Positions 44,557-54,424 of a stretch of 64,000 nt of DNA are shown piece by piece. Under the pieces are notes generated by a model. That model did not search any database and was not told the origin of the DNA. It worked only from the letters and a program-made list of their open reading frames with translations. The DNA lies in NCBI GenBank assembly GCA_963675945.1, contig OY780932.1:3100001-3164000 (forward strand), given 5' to 3'. The position numbers and the translations under genes are program-made. The stretch is from G963556115 sp963675945. GTDB taxonomy: Bacteria; Planctomycetota; SZUA-567. Numbering within the stretch: the stretch's first letter is position 1; each line of letters opens with the position of its first letter.

Positions 44557-46422
44557 CTACCGCCCCAGAATTCTCAGCATTGAATCGGCTCGAGCAATTA
44601 TCTGGTCTGTCTCCTGCCTGACCGCTTCCAGAAACCGGTTTGCAGCAGGCAGACCATGCACCTGGCGGAAATCAGCAGCAGGATCTCCCAAAAGCCCGTA
44701 ACCGATTGCCATCTGGTCGGCAAACTCTTTATAGACATCCCGGCTGATCAATTCCAAACGAAATCTGGCGGCATCCTGCCAGTTCCGGACAAGCTTCTGT
44801 AAATCTTCAGGAGTAGTAAAGCGTGAAGCAATCAGTGTCAGCACCCAATTTCGCTGATGTAGCTGATATTCCGTGTCAAAATGCTGCAACCGCCTACTTA
44901 TCTCACTGTAACACCCTACCCTGCCAGTGATAATATCATCCAGCAATTCCGTAACAAGCACTTGCGGCACAACAGCTCCGGCAATATCCACCCACTCACC
45001 GGTACCACGGCTGTCTTGCGGAATCTGCGGCGCATTTTCCGCATCCACATATCCCTCTTCCACCAACCGGTTCAGTACATTCCCCAGGTAATAGTCAACC
45101 CCAGCCTTATATCTCTTGACCGCCTTCTGACAGTATACTCGCGGAATTTCTGCTCCCACCAGCGACTCCGGGGCAACTCCATTCTGCATCTGCCGCAAAA
45201 GCTCTATCGCCTTTATAATCTTCCCCACAGTATACGGATTAAGAATCTCGGAATTGATAATGTCGGGCGAATCTTTACTCCTTCTGTCCCGCTGCTGCCA
45301 CTTCATATAATCCCGCTCACAACCACAGGAAAAGAGCAGCGCCCCCGGCAGCAGAATACTCTTCTCACCCTGCTTGAGAAGCAGGGAAAAAGGAAAGTCC
45401 TCCGTATTCACCGCCTGCTGATGCCTGCCTATGACATTGGTAAATGGCGCTACCCTTGACGGCCATATGAGATAACTTCCCGATCCAGTCTTGGATCCGC
45501 GCTCAATTATTCCCTGATGCACCGGGCCAAGCTTGAAGCGATGATTAGAGAAATTACTCCCACTCCCAGCCGTATAAAATGAATAGATCCCGGCGAGCAA
45601 CAGCGTCGCTTTATGGTGTGAAGAGGTAAATGGACCGGCAAAAACTGCGCAGCCCTCGCCCCGGAGGCACTCTGAATTCGCAAAGAAGAGTGAACCCTCG
45701 GCACTGAACCCGTAATCAAGTACCGCCGAATCTGCCACAAAACACTTGTCAAGTATACACCCCGCCCCGACATATCCATTTCTATCGACAATAGAGCGCT
45801 TGATTACAGCCCCACTCCCCACGTCCCCGCCAACAAAAGACTCGCTTATTAGGCTCACCCCAGTCAGCACCGCACCTTCAGCTAGCACAGAATCCTTGAT
45901 CTCAACAACATCACGAATAATCACCCCAGCCGCGAGGCGGTATCTCTCATTTTGTAACTGAAGACTACGCTCAACCACGCTATAATACACGGCTTTAAAC
46001 CCATCCACGCCAGAGAATGCCTGCAGATACGCCATCTGAGCCGAGAGCCCGGGATGAATAAGCACCTCCCGCCCACCGCCTTCAACCACAACCGCGACAT
46101 ACCGCAGCAAGGCCACGTTCTCTTTACCAGCGACAATTCCTCCCACATTCTCAATAACTACGCCATCACCGATAATATAGTTATCTATTAGCCTGTGCAC
46201 AGACCTAATTCGTACATTATCCCCGATCTCCACATCCTTCAGAACCGCATTTACCAACTCGCATCCCGAGCCGATTCTAACCTTTGCTACAAATTCAACA
46301 TCACGTATTTTCTGCGTCAAAAATCCTTCAGCAACCATAATTGACTGCCAATTATCCGCAAAGCACCCCTGAGCACACAACCGTGCAATTTCAGACTGGG
46401 TCAATCCCCTATAATTTTCCAT
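44557..46422 (-). CDS. DUF4954-like left-handed beta-helix protein
   Basis: The 621-residue protein starts MENYRGLTQSEIARLCAQGC, with AGGGAT before the ATG at 46422. Residues 55-270 contain many hexapeptide-like turns (GDNVRIRSVHR, IGDGVVIENVGG, GAVLTGVSLI, GAVIKRSIVDR, GCILDKCFVADSA), which build a left-handed beta helix as in sugar-nucleotide acyl and nucleotidyl transferases. HHKATLLLAG and FKLGPVHQGIIERGSKTGSG near 315-360 are typical of the DUF4954 family, found in Bacteroidetes, Spirochaetes and Lentisphaerae. The activity is unknown; a sugar-phosphate or acyltransferase is possible. Monocistronic. Confidence 0.7.
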   Translation of the reverse strand: MENYRGLTQSEIARLCAQGCFADNWQSIMVAEGFLTQKIRDVEFVAKVRIGSGCELVNAVLKDVEIGDNVRIRSVHRLIDNYIIGDGVVIENVGGIVAGKENVALLRYVAVVVEGGGREVLIHPGLSAQMAYLQAFSGVDGFKAVYYSVVERSLQLQNERYRLAAGVIIRDVVEIKDSVLAEGAVLTGVSLISESFVGGDVGSGAVIKRSIVDRNGYVGAGCILDKCFVADSAVLDYGFSAEGSLFFANSECLRGEGCAVFAGPFTSSHHKATLLLAGIYSFYTAGSGSNFSNHRFKLGPVHQGIIERGSKTGSGSYLIWPSRVAPFTNVIGRHQQAVNTEDFPFSLLLKQGEKSILLPGALLFSCGCERDYMKWQQRDRRSKDSPDIINSEILNPYTVGKIIKAIELLRQMQNGVAPESLVGAEIPRVYCQKAVKRYKAGVDYYLGNVLNRLVEEGYVDAENAPQIPQDSRGTGEWVDIAGAVVPQVLVTELLDDIITGRVGCYSEISRRLQHFDTEYQLHQRNWVLTLIASRFTTPEDLQKLVRNWQDAARFRLELISRDVYKEFADQMAIGYGLLGDPAADFRQVHGLPAANRFLEAVRQETDQIIARADSMLRILGR

Positions 46423-46573
46423 AATCATCCCTATTATCAGCGAAAACCTCTGCCGCAATATACTCAGCAGCACCTCACGAGTATTCATTTCATTTATAAT
46501 AATTATAGTAAATGCCCTCCTCCGTGACACAATATAATTCAATTTTTAATAATTTCTTTGCGCAAATCTTGGC

Positions 46574-46601
46574 TTTACATTACCAACAAGAAGTGTATAA
46601 T
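46574..46601 (+). promoter_or_regulatory. Sigma-70 promoter of the 7TM-HD gene
   Basis: TTTACA and a perfect TATAAT are 16 bp apart, and the ATG of the HD protein lies about 48 bp downstream. The region is divergent with the beta-helix gene. Confidence 0.65.
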
Positions 46602-46649
46602 GTTAATCTGGTTAGGCAGTACATTATTAACCCTACGAGTTAAGGAACT

Positions 46650-48941
46650 ATGGCTGGTCAATTACGACAAGATATTGTACAAAAGACACGTGATCACGGA
46701 AAGAAGCTAAGAACCTCGCTTACTCACACCCAACTTTCTCTGAAGACAGTCTTTTATATTGTGTTATTCTCAATCTTCCTCCTCACGCCATTCTTCTTCG
46801 GTTTTACTCTAATACGTACAAATGTTGGCACCATTTCCACAGAAAAACGGGTCAGCCGGGTAGATTTTCAGTGGGTTGTTCCCAATAAGGAGGAGATATA
46901 CCAGACGGTGGAGACCATCCACTTGCCGATATTCAAACAAGTACCCTCAAATGTCTGGATGAGCAATGTTTTTGATCCCATTGCAGAGCTTATGGAGAAC
47001 GCTGTCGACCTGCGCGATCCGGTCAAACTCTATGACTACGCTCAAAAAGCGAATATTGATATCACCCCTGATGAAGCGGAGAAATTTACCAAATATCTTA
47101 TCAGTGATATCGACCAGGGTGTCTACTCTGAATTGATCAACCCCGCCCGGCGTGCAGTCAAACAATGGGTCTATTACAATAATGTCATCAGTGACGAACA
47201 ATACCAGAAAGCCATGGCAGAAGGCGGCTCCCGCTCCATCGAGGTCATCCGGGGAGACTATATCCCCAATGGTAACCGGGGTGAAATTCTGACCATTGGT
47301 TCTGAGAACAGCCCGCTCAGTATCTCCGAGACCAGCAGCTATCTGGAGAAAGGTCTCTATGACAATCTCTGGGTTGTGCGCCAAACACTACGAACCATTC
47401 TGGAGAATCTGATACAACGGCGCATCAATCAGAACCCGACACTGATATACAGTGAAGAACTGACCAACCAAGCCTTGACGAACCGTAAAGAACTTGCCCT
47501 CAAGCAGGCAAGCTTTATTGGCCAGGGCGAGACCATTGTCCAGCGCAACCAACCAATAACCTCTGAAATCTATAAAAAACTCCTCGCCGAGAATAATGCC
47601 TTCATCGCCCAGCGAGGCAATGGATTCATCATCAAGAGCATCTTGAGCAAGTTTATCCCTGTCTTTCTGATCTGCCTCTTCTTCTATATCTTGGTCAAAG
47701 ACAGATATAGCAACAAGGTTCTCTTCGGTTGCATTATTGTCTTTACAATCACTATAGCCATAACCTATCTTATTCTTATGAATGGTCGCTCAATTACCCT
47801 GGTACCGATAAGCTTCTTAGCGGGCTGTGTCGCAATCGGGGGGAAACGAGCGTTGGGGATGATTGTCACCGCTACCTACATCCTATTTATTATTTCAATC
47901 TCGTATCAACAACCCGCTGAACTTCTCGGTCTCATCTCCAGTGGCTGTCTCTTCGCCTTACTGGCCCCACAAGAACGTTTCAGACTCGGAATCTTGAAGG
48001 TATCAATACTCAGCGGCATTGTCGGAGCGATGATCTTCCTCTGCTGGTATATAAGTGACGGCATTGATATCTCTCTGCCTGCTAACTTTTCCGAACTGAT
48101 CTCTTTCAATTTCAATAACTCTGTAGATATGCTGCTCAAGCGCTCCGGGTGGATATTTACCACCTCAATATTCTCTTTCGCCCTGATACTGCTCTCGCTA
48201 TATCAGATCCAACGAATTTTCGGTGCAAGTCCCAATATAATTCTTCAAGATCTTCAAGAACACCCCTTGCAGAACAAACTCCTGCTCAAAGCCCCGAGCA
48301 CCTATTATCACTGCTCGGTAGCAGCAGCCCTAGCTGAAGCTGGAGCCGGAGCCTGCGACGCGAATCCTCTTCTCTGCCGCATATCCTGTTTTTATCACGA
48401 TATCGGCAAGCTGGTCAAGCCCGAATACTTCACCGAAAATGAGAGCGGCATCAGCCGCCACGACATCCTTACCCCGAGCATGAGTGCACTCATCATCATC
48501 AGCCATGTCAAGGACGGGGTCGAGATGGGACGTCAAAACAAGCTTCCCCCGGCAATAATAGACATCATAGAGCAGCATCACGGCACCACCCTGGTCTCGT
48601 TCTTCCTTCGTCAAGCCAGAGAAGAAGCCGAAGATCCGGATGAAGTTGACGAACAACAATTCCGTTATCCCGGGCCTAAACCACAATTTCCAGAGGCTGC
48701 AATTGTCATGATTGCCGACTCGGTAGAAGCAGCAAGCCGCTCCCTTGAAGGAGCCAGCAGTGCTAGTATAAGAACGCTGGTACATAAAATTATCATGGGC
48801 AAACTCCAGGACAGACAATTCGATGAATGCACCCTGACTCTTACCGACCTAGCCAAGATTGAAGATGCTCTGGTACGAGTTCTACAGAGTATGTTCCACT
48901 CAAGAGTAAAATATGATAAAAATGACACAAAAAAAGCATAA
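46650..48941 (+). CDS. 7TM-HD family cyclic-di-AMP phosphodiesterase-like protein (PgpH/YqfF type)
   Basis: The 763-residue protein has an N-terminal membrane anchor (VFYIVLFSIFLLTPFFFGFT near residue 35), a large extracytoplasmic 7TMR-HDED domain (about 60-325) and about seven hydrophobic helices (330-510). A cytoplasmic HD domain from about 540 follows, with metal-binding residues in SCFYHDIGKLVKPEYF, a second His in IIEQHHGT and Asp in IVMIADSVEAASR. Such proteins hydrolyse c-di-AMP in Listeria. Whether this organism makes c-di-AMP is not shown here. AAGGA lies before the ATG. It is followed by ybeY in the usual gene order for this family. Confidence 0.85.
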   Translation: MAGQLRQDIVQKTRDHGKKLRTSLTHTQLSLKTVFYIVLFSIFLLTPFFFGFTLIRTNVGTISTEKRVSRVDFQWVVPNKEEIYQTVETIHLPIFKQVPSNVWMSNVFDPIAELMENAVDLRDPVKLYDYAQKANIDITPDEAEKFTKYLISDIDQGVYSELINPARRAVKQWVYYNNVISDEQYQKAMAEGGSRSIEVIRGDYIPNGNRGEILTIGSENSPLSISETSSYLEKGLYDNLWVVRQTLRTILENLIQRRINQNPTLIYSEELTNQALTNRKELALKQASFIGQGETIVQRNQPITSEIYKKLLAENNAFIAQRGNGFIIKSILSKFIPVFLICLFFYILVKDRYSNKVLFGCIIVFTITIAITYLILMNGRSITLVPISFLAGCVAIGGKRALGMIVTATYILFIISISYQQPAELLGLISSGCLFALLAPQERFRLGILKVSILSGIVGAMIFLCWYISDGIDISLPANFSELISFNFNNSVDMLLKRSGWIFTTSIFSFALILLSLYQIQRIFGASPNIILQDLQEHPLQNKLLLKAPSTYYHCSVAAALAEAGAGACDANPLLCRISCFYHDIGKLVKPEYFTENESGISRHDILTPSMSALIIISHVKDGVEMGRQNKLPPAIIDIIEQHHGTTLVSFFLRQAREEAEDPDEVDEQQFRYPGPKPQFPEAAIVMIADSVEAASRSLEGASSASIRTLVHKIIMGKLQDRQFDECTLTLTDLAKIEDALVRVLQSMFHSRVKYDKNDTKKA

Positions 48942-48990
48942 TTTATTTTTAATGCAGTATAATTATTGAATGAAATACAGAGAAAAGATA

Positions 48991-49443
48991 ATGTGTAGAT
49001 TGTTGATAAACATCTTAGATAACCGCGAAACTGGGGCAGAACCAGTACCATCCGCGCTTATCATGAAAGTACTCGGTGCTGCCTATGCACCCCGTGCCGA
49101 GACTGACGGTGCGGTCAACATAATGATACTCAATGATGCCAGAATTGCCGAGATGAACCAGACTTATCTGAGCCATGAGGGCGCCACCGATGTACTCGCC
49201 TTTTATGACGGAGATTTTGAAGACGGAGTACAGCTCCTTGGCGATATTGCGGTCAGTGCCGATACTGCCAGAAAAATTGCCGTAGAAAAGGGCATGAGTT
49301 TTGCGGAAGAACTCACACTCTATGCACTGCATGGCCTACTGCACCTGCTCGGCATGGATGACAAGACCAACGAACTCCGTGAAGAGATGCTCCAGGCGCA
49401 AGAAGATGAATTTGCCAGACATGGCTTGAAATTTATACGCTGA
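48991..49443 (+). CDS. ybeY: Endoribonuclease YbeY
   Basis: The 150-residue metal-dependent RNase acts in 16S rRNA maturation and ribosome quality control. LSHEGATDVLAFYDG and ALHGLLHLLGMDD near residue 112 are the family signature H-x3-H-x5-H, but the third His position is Asp here (GMDD), a variant also seen in some other phyla. The start at 48991 (MCRLLINILDN) is preferred over 48970, which lacks a ribosome-binding site; neither site is strong. The order 7TM-HD gene, ybeY, CorC is typical. Confidence 0.85.
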   Translation: MCRLLINILDNRETGAEPVPSALIMKVLGAAYAPRAETDGAVNIMILNDARIAEMNQTYLSHEGATDVLAFYDGDFEDGVQLLGDIAVSADTARKIAVEKGMSFAEELTLYALHGLLHLLGMDDKTNELREEMLQAQEDEFARHGLKFIR

Positions 49444-49462
49444 TTTGGTTTCTACATAAAGG

Positions 49463-50827
49463 ATGAACAATATTTTTACACAAATTGAGATTCCACAATT
49501 TACCGTTATAATAATCTCTGTTATTGCTGCGGTACTTGGCTGGTTGGCTGTGGCCTATGAGTCGGCACTACAGGAATTGAGTCTGTCAAAGCTTGATGGA
49601 ATTATTAAAGAGAAGAATATGACCGGCATCAACCTTGATGCAAATGCTACCGACAGGAAGCCCTCTGTTTTAAACAATATTATCCGTAACATGAGCTGTT
49701 TCAGACTGGCAACAGCGTTATCCAGTTCATTCTTTCTCGGATGTTTTCTGATCTCAATTACTTTTCTCTTAATAAGTAATGACGCCCTCAATTCACTGAT
49801 CACCCAATACCGGAGCGGGCTACCTCTCCCGATTCTATCTATTGCTTTGCCTGTGTCTCTATCCCTGGTTATTGCTGGTATTATCCGCGGCTCGGCGCAG
49901 GCGGTAGGCGAACGCAAATCTGAGGTAATAATCTATGTCTTCTCTCTTCCCGTCTGGTTACTGACGCTACCCTTTCGCCCCATAAGCTTCTGCCTGATTG
50001 TAGTCTCCAACGCCTTTGCCAGAGGTGTTGGCATCAAAGTGAGCCGAACCTCCGATGATATTGAGGATGAGGTTATGGCCGCAGTCACTGACAGTGAGAA
50101 AGCCGGAGTTGTAAATGTTGAACAACGAGAGATTATCAAGCGAGTATTTGATTTTAATGATACCGATGTTGCGGATATCTTTACTCCAAGAACCGATATG
50201 CAATCAATCTCAGCCTCTGAGCCTCTGGCCAGAGCCATCAAGATCTCGCTAGAGTTCGGACACTCCCGCCTACCTGTGCATGAACACACTCGTGACAATA
50301 TTATCGGTATATTCTATGCTCGCGACGCCTTGACCTACTGGGATACCGAGGACAAACCTGCATTACTCGATATTATCCATAAACCGAACTTCGTTCCCGA
50401 AACCCAGAAGGTTGTAGACCTGCTCCAACTCATGCAGAACAGCCATACCCAGATCGCAATTGTACTTGATGAGTACGGTGGCACGGCCGGTCTGGTAACT
50501 ATTGAGGATATTCTGGAGGAGCTAGTCGGAGAGATACAGGATGAGTATGACAAACACGAGGATGAATGTGACGTTACCACGCTGAACCCAGATCATATTA
50601 TGAGTGATGGTCAAACCCATGTATACGATATCAATAAAGCGCTGGGAGACGATATAATACCTGAAGACCGGGACTACGAAACGATTGGAGGTTTTGTCCT
50701 CGACAATCTGGGGCATATACCGCAAGCCGGAGAAGAGTTTGAATTCGATAATCTACAGGTAAAGATCCTTGACGCCGATGAGAGACGGGTGCTCAAAGTC
50801 GAGATTAAGCGCCTGAGGAATGACTGA
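49463..50827 (+). CDS. CorC/HlyC-type transporter-associated protein (CNNM + CBS)
   Basis: The 454-residue protein has an N-terminal membrane domain with about four hydrophobic segments (for example TVIIISVIAAVLGWLAVAYE and PILSIALPVSLSLVIAGIIRG) of the CNNM type. Two CBS domains follow (TDMQSISASEPLARAIKISL near residue 240 and LDIIHKPNFVPETQKVVDL near 300), with IVLDEYGGTAGLVTIEDILE, and then a C-terminal CorC_HlyC domain from about 370. It is linked to magnesium or cobalt efflux in other bacteria. Neighbouring ybeY and mazG are usual. AAAGG lies unusually close to the ATG. Confidence 0.85.
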   Translation: MNNIFTQIEIPQFTVIIISVIAAVLGWLAVAYESALQELSLSKLDGIIKEKNMTGINLDANATDRKPSVLNNIIRNMSCFRLATALSSSFFLGCFLISITFLLISNDALNSLITQYRSGLPLPILSIALPVSLSLVIAGIIRGSAQAVGERKSEVIIYVFSLPVWLLTLPFRPISFCLIVVSNAFARGVGIKVSRTSDDIEDEVMAAVTDSEKAGVVNVEQREIIKRVFDFNDTDVADIFTPRTDMQSISASEPLARAIKISLEFGHSRLPVHEHTRDNIIGIFYARDALTYWDTEDKPALLDIIHKPNFVPETQKVVDLLQLMQNSHTQIAIVLDEYGGTAGLVTIEDILEELVGEIQDEYDKHEDECDVTTLNPDHIMSDGQTHVYDINKALGDDIIPEDRDYETIGGFVLDNLGHIPQAGEEFEFDNLQVKILDADERRVLKVEIKRLRND

Positions 50828-50829
50828 AT

Positions 50830-51222
50830 ATGCAAGAACTTGAGCACGTATTCACTACCATAACCGCTCTACGCGACAAAGAGACCGGCTGCCCCTGGGA
50901 TCGTGAGCAGACCGTCTCAAGCCTACTCAAACCACTGCGAGAAGAGGTGGCGGAGTTGGTAGCTGCGGTCAGCAAGAACGACCAGGCCAATATCGCTGAA
51001 GAGCTTGGCGATACCCTATGGAATGTGCTTATGCTGCTTGAGGTAGCCGAAGAAGAAGGCATCGCCAGTAAAACCGCAATCATTGCTGAGGTCAACAAGA
51101 AGATGATCGGCAGGCATCCGCATGTCTTCGGCGAGTTGCAAGCTCATACCCCCGAAGAAGCCCATACACTTTACAAGCAGGCCAAAGAAAAGCTCAAGAA
51201 GAAGCCGCCACATGCTACCTGA
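50830..51222 (+). CDS. mazG: MazG-type nucleotide pyrophosphohydrolase
   Basis: The 130-residue protein hydrolyses NTPs to NMPs and pyrophosphate. The family start LRDKETGCPWDREQTVSSL, then EEVAELVAAV and EELGDTLWNVLMLL, supplies the Glu/Asp metal ligands. It is a single MazG domain, about half the length of E. coli MazG, as in many bacteria. It starts three bases after the CorC stop and its end overlaps the next small gene by 11 bp. Confidence 0.85.
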   Translation: MQELEHVFTTITALRDKETGCPWDREQTVSSLLKPLREEVAELVAAVSKNDQANIAEELGDTLWNVLMLLEVAEEEGIASKTAIIAEVNKKMIGRHPHVFGELQAHTPEEAHTLYKQAKEKLKKKPPHAT

Positions 51223-51526
51223 TCTCGCCAATACCCCTCTGGACAACGAACTGGTACTTATCGCTCTCCTCCTGACTCTAGGTGTGATACTATATTTCGT
51301 CTTCAGAATCGGTATAAAATTGCTTAAACGCAGACATCAGGTTAAACCGCAAGCACCCGCTCCCTACCCGCAGCAGCCTCCAGCCGACCCGCAAAAGCAA
51401 GCAGCTCTGGCAAAATTCAAGCAGGTACACGCCTCTGCTCGTGATAACCGCCAAAGACTTAAAAAAGCCATAGCGAGCGACCCGAAACAAGCAGCAAATG
51501 TCCTTAAAAAAATGATGAAACACTGA
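51212..51526 (+). CDS. Small single-pass membrane protein, FliF-tail-like C terminus
   Basis: The 104-residue protein starts MLPDLANTPLDNELVLIALL. This ATG overlaps the mazG stop, and longer openings run inside mazG. One transmembrane helix (about residues 13-33) is followed by a basic region, a Pro/Gln-rich linker (QAPAPYPQQPPADP) and a helical tail with LKKAIASDPKQAANVLKKMM. The tail resembles the C-terminal helices of FliF, which bind FliG, where DP..VAN.L..W is common. It has no MS-ring domain. The family is not recognised and the resemblance could be chance. Confidence 0.55.
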   Translation: MLPDLANTPLDNELVLIALLLTLGVILYFVFRIGIKLLKRRHQVKPQAPAPYPQQPPADPQKQAALAKFKQVHASARDNRQRLKKAIASDPKQAANVLKKMMKH

Positions 51527-51665
51527 TTCCCTTACCCCCACACAGCATATATTCCCGGTTAAATATATGTAAAACCTGATATTTTACTTTGTTTGTCCCG
51601 CTTAATCAGTAAAATAATTGTCGATTATTTTAAATTTCATTTATAATTTAGAAAGAGTCTTTACC

Positions 51666-52784
51666 ATGAGCCACAAGCCAATCATACTTGCAGACAGAGC
51701 GAGAGCAACCAACATAAGCGGTATACGCAAGGTATTTGACCTTGCAGCCAAGATAGAATCACCGGTAAATCTCTCTATTGGCCAACCGGATTTTGATGTA
51801 CCCGATTCAGTAAAAGAGAGTGCAATCGCCGGCATTCGTAACGGTGCTAACAGTTATACTCCGACGCAAGGGCGTTCCGATTTACTGGAAGGTATTTCCC
51901 AGACTCTTGGCGGTAATTATCAGCAAGGTGAGATTATAATAACCTCAGCCGTCAGCGGCGGACTGAACCTCTCCTTTCTAGCACTACTCAATCCAGGTGA
52001 TGAAATCCTCATACCTGATCCATATTTTGTAATGTATAAGCAACTGGCGCTAATGATCGGAGCCAAACCGGTATACTATGACACCTACCCCGATTTCAAA
52101 CTTCCGGTAGAGAAAATAGAGGCGCGGATAACCGACAAAACCAGAGCCATAGTAATCGGCAGTCCGTCAAATCCAACCGGCATAACCTATAGTCCGGAAT
52201 CGCTCAAGGAGCTAGCTCCAATTCTGGATAAACACGGCATCATTGCCCTCTCTGACGAAATTTATGAGATCTTCAGCTATGACCACCCTGCGTGCAGTAT
52301 TGCCGACTACTACCGTGAGCGTACAGTCATACTCAAGGGCTTCAGTAAGAGCCACGCTATGACCGGCTGGAGACTCGGGTACGCAGCAGGCCCCAGAGAG
52401 ATCATTCAGACCATGGCTAAATTCCAGCAGTTCACCTTTGTCTGTGCACCCTCGATAGCGCAGGTCGCCGGGTTACAGGCTTTGAATACGGATATGTCGA
52501 AGTTTGTCGACGAGTATAAGGCGAAACGCGATCTGATCTATACCGGGCTCACCGACATCGGCTATGAAGTCACCAAACCCGACGGCGCCTTCTATATCTT
52601 CCCCCAAGCCCCGTGGAAGACCGGTGAAGAATTTGTTGCCAAGTGTATTGAAAATAATCTGCTGGTAATCCCCGGGAATGTATTCTCCGAGAAGAATACG
52701 CATTTTCGCATCTCATATGCCGCTACTGATGCGACTATTCGTGCCGGTCTTGAGATACTAGAGAAACTCTTTAAGGAGAATTAA
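51666..52784 (+). CDS. Class I/II PLP aminotransferase (aspartate aminotransferase-like)
   Basis: The 372-residue enzyme has IGQPDFDVPDSVKESAI near residue 38, the PLP-contacting Asn in GSPSNPTGITYS and Asp/Tyr in IIALSDEIYEIFSY near 195, the catalytic Lys in ILKGFSKSHAMTGWRLGY near 228 and the C-terminal FRISYAAT Arg. It transfers an amino group between amino and 2-oxo acids, and is probably of AspC or alanine-type specificity. ATG 51666 is chosen for conservation of the N terminus over an opening at 51618. It is followed 5 bp later by trkA. Confidence 0.8.
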   Translation: MSHKPIILADRARATNISGIRKVFDLAAKIESPVNLSIGQPDFDVPDSVKESAIAGIRNGANSYTPTQGRSDLLEGISQTLGGNYQQGEIIITSAVSGGLNLSFLALLNPGDEILIPDPYFVMYKQLALMIGAKPVYYDTYPDFKLPVEKIEARITDKTRAIVIGSPSNPTGITYSPESLKELAPILDKHGIIALSDEIYEIFSYDHPACSIADYYRERTVILKGFSKSHAMTGWRLGYAAGPREIIQTMAKFQQFTFVCAPSIAQVAGLQALNTDMSKFVDEYKAKRDLIYTGLTDIGYEVTKPDGAFYIFPQAPWKTGEEFVAKCIENNLLVIPGNVFSEKNTHFRISYAATDATIRAGLEILEKLFKEN

Positions 52785-52789
52785 ACTTT

Positions 52790-54130
52790 ATGCGTATCCT
52801 TATAATTGGTCTGGGCAGAATGGGTTACTCCCTGGCGGAACAACTGGAGAGTGAAGGACACCGGGTCTACGGTATTGATACCGATAAAGAGAGTGTAGAA
52901 CGAGCCAGCGTCAAACTAGACATCATGGTGGTTCAAGGATCGGGCTGCAGCTTGTCAACCCTACGCGAACTTGATGTCGAGGGAGCAGACCTGGCAATAG
53001 CCGCCAGCGGTTCAGATGAGATTAACATTGTTTCCTGCCTTGTCGCCAGAGAACTGGGCATCAAGCGCTGCATCGCCCGCATTGAGAGTGAGGAGCTGGC
53101 CAACAACCTACGTGAAATGCCTCTCTCCTCTCTTGGTATCGATGAATTTGTCAACCCGCGTGAAGAGACGGTAAGACGCCTGGCAGATATTATCCGCACC
53201 CCCGGCACCACCATGACCGCCGAATTCGATGACGGAAAATTCCAACTACGCGGCCTCAGAGTCGAAAAGGAATCGCAACTTACCTCCCGCCCTCTGGTTG
53301 AACTCCAACCGCTCTTTGTCGAGCACTTTCTAGTCCCGGCGGTACAACGCGGCGACCAACTGATTATTCCTCGCGGTAACTTTACAATCCAGACCGGTGA
53401 TATCATTTATGTACTCCTACAGACCAACACCTTCAAGCATTTCATGTCACTCTTCGAGTTTGACCACTCCCGCACCAAGCGCGTCTTTGTCTACGGAGCC
53501 TCAATGCTTGGCATAGAACTGGTAGAAGCCTTAGAGTCCACCATCCCCGAGGTAATTCTTCTAGAGGAAGACTGGAACAAACGGCAGAATGCCTCACTGC
53601 AGATTCACAACAGCGCTATTATCAACGGCTCACCTCAAGACATGACCCTAATGCAGGATCTCAAGATAAGCACCGCCGATTTCTTTGTCGGTGTTGGCGA
53701 TAAAGAAGAAGAGAATTTTGCCAGTGCGCTTCTGGCCAAGCAAATGGGCTCACGCTATGGAGTAATGATTACCGACCACCCTGATCACGTAGAACTCTTC
53801 GATACCCTGCCCATCGACGCTGTTGTCAGCCCGGCTGTTGTCTCAGTAGGAGCAATTCTGAAAGCAGCCCGTTCTGGAGCGGTACTCTCAATGTTTAATA
53901 TAGCAGGCGGACGCGGGGAAGCGCTGGAGCTTGTAGCCCAGGCAGGCAGCAAGAATGTTGGCAAGCCACTTAAGGAGATCTCTTTCCCGGAAGGAGCCAT
54001 GGTCGCAGCCATTGCCAACGAAGAAGGCTTCCAGATTGCTTCCGGTAATACCGTTATTAAGGCCGGTAGCACCATTATCCTAATCTCTAAGAAGAAGAAC
54101 ATTAAAGCCGCACTGGAACTGTTCGACTAA
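52790..54130 (+). CDS. trkA: Trk system potassium uptake protein TrkA
   Basis: The 446-residue cytosolic regulator gates a TrkH/TrkG-type potassium channel. It has two RCK units: the N-terminal NAD-binding fold IGLGRMGYSLAEQLE with GIDTD at the strand 2 end, a TrkA_C domain near residues 145-220, a second fold VFVYGASMLGIELVEAL near 225, and a second TrkA_C from about 370. AAGGAG precedes the ATG by 11 bp. No channel subunit gene is in the window. Confidence 0.9.
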   Translation: MRILIIGLGRMGYSLAEQLESEGHRVYGIDTDKESVERASVKLDIMVVQGSGCSLSTLRELDVEGADLAIAASGSDEINIVSCLVARELGIKRCIARIESEELANNLREMPLSSLGIDEFVNPREETVRRLADIIRTPGTTMTAEFDDGKFQLRGLRVEKESQLTSRPLVELQPLFVEHFLVPAVQRGDQLIIPRGNFTIQTGDIIYVLLQTNTFKHFMSLFEFDHSRTKRVFVYGASMLGIELVEALESTIPEVILLEEDWNKRQNASLQIHNSAIINGSPQDMTLMQDLKISTADFFVGVGDKEEENFASALLAKQMGSRYGVMITDHPDHVELFDTLPIDAVVSPAVVSVGAILKAARSGAVLSMFNIAGGRGEALELVAQAGSKNVGKPLKEISFPEGAMVAAIANEEGFQIASGNTVIKAGSTIILISKKKNIKAALELFD

Positions 54131-54424
54131 ACGTCGAAGACTATAGAATTCCAGTAGACTTACGCCATGTCCATAAATTAGTAGCATTATTATTCTACGC
54201 TTAAAAACTGCGTTTTTCAACATAGATTAGGCTCTTCTATACCGTCAACTCCAAAAAGCCTTGGTTCGCTACCAAGCTCTCGGTTAGTGCCAAGCGTAAT
54301 AAAATAATAAGAAAAAAAACGTGCGTGATTTTACTATAGAACGCATGTGAATTCCGAACAGATGATGAATTAGTCGGGCACCTACTTTTTATATAAATAT
54401 GCGCTGTAAATTGCAGCGACCATA

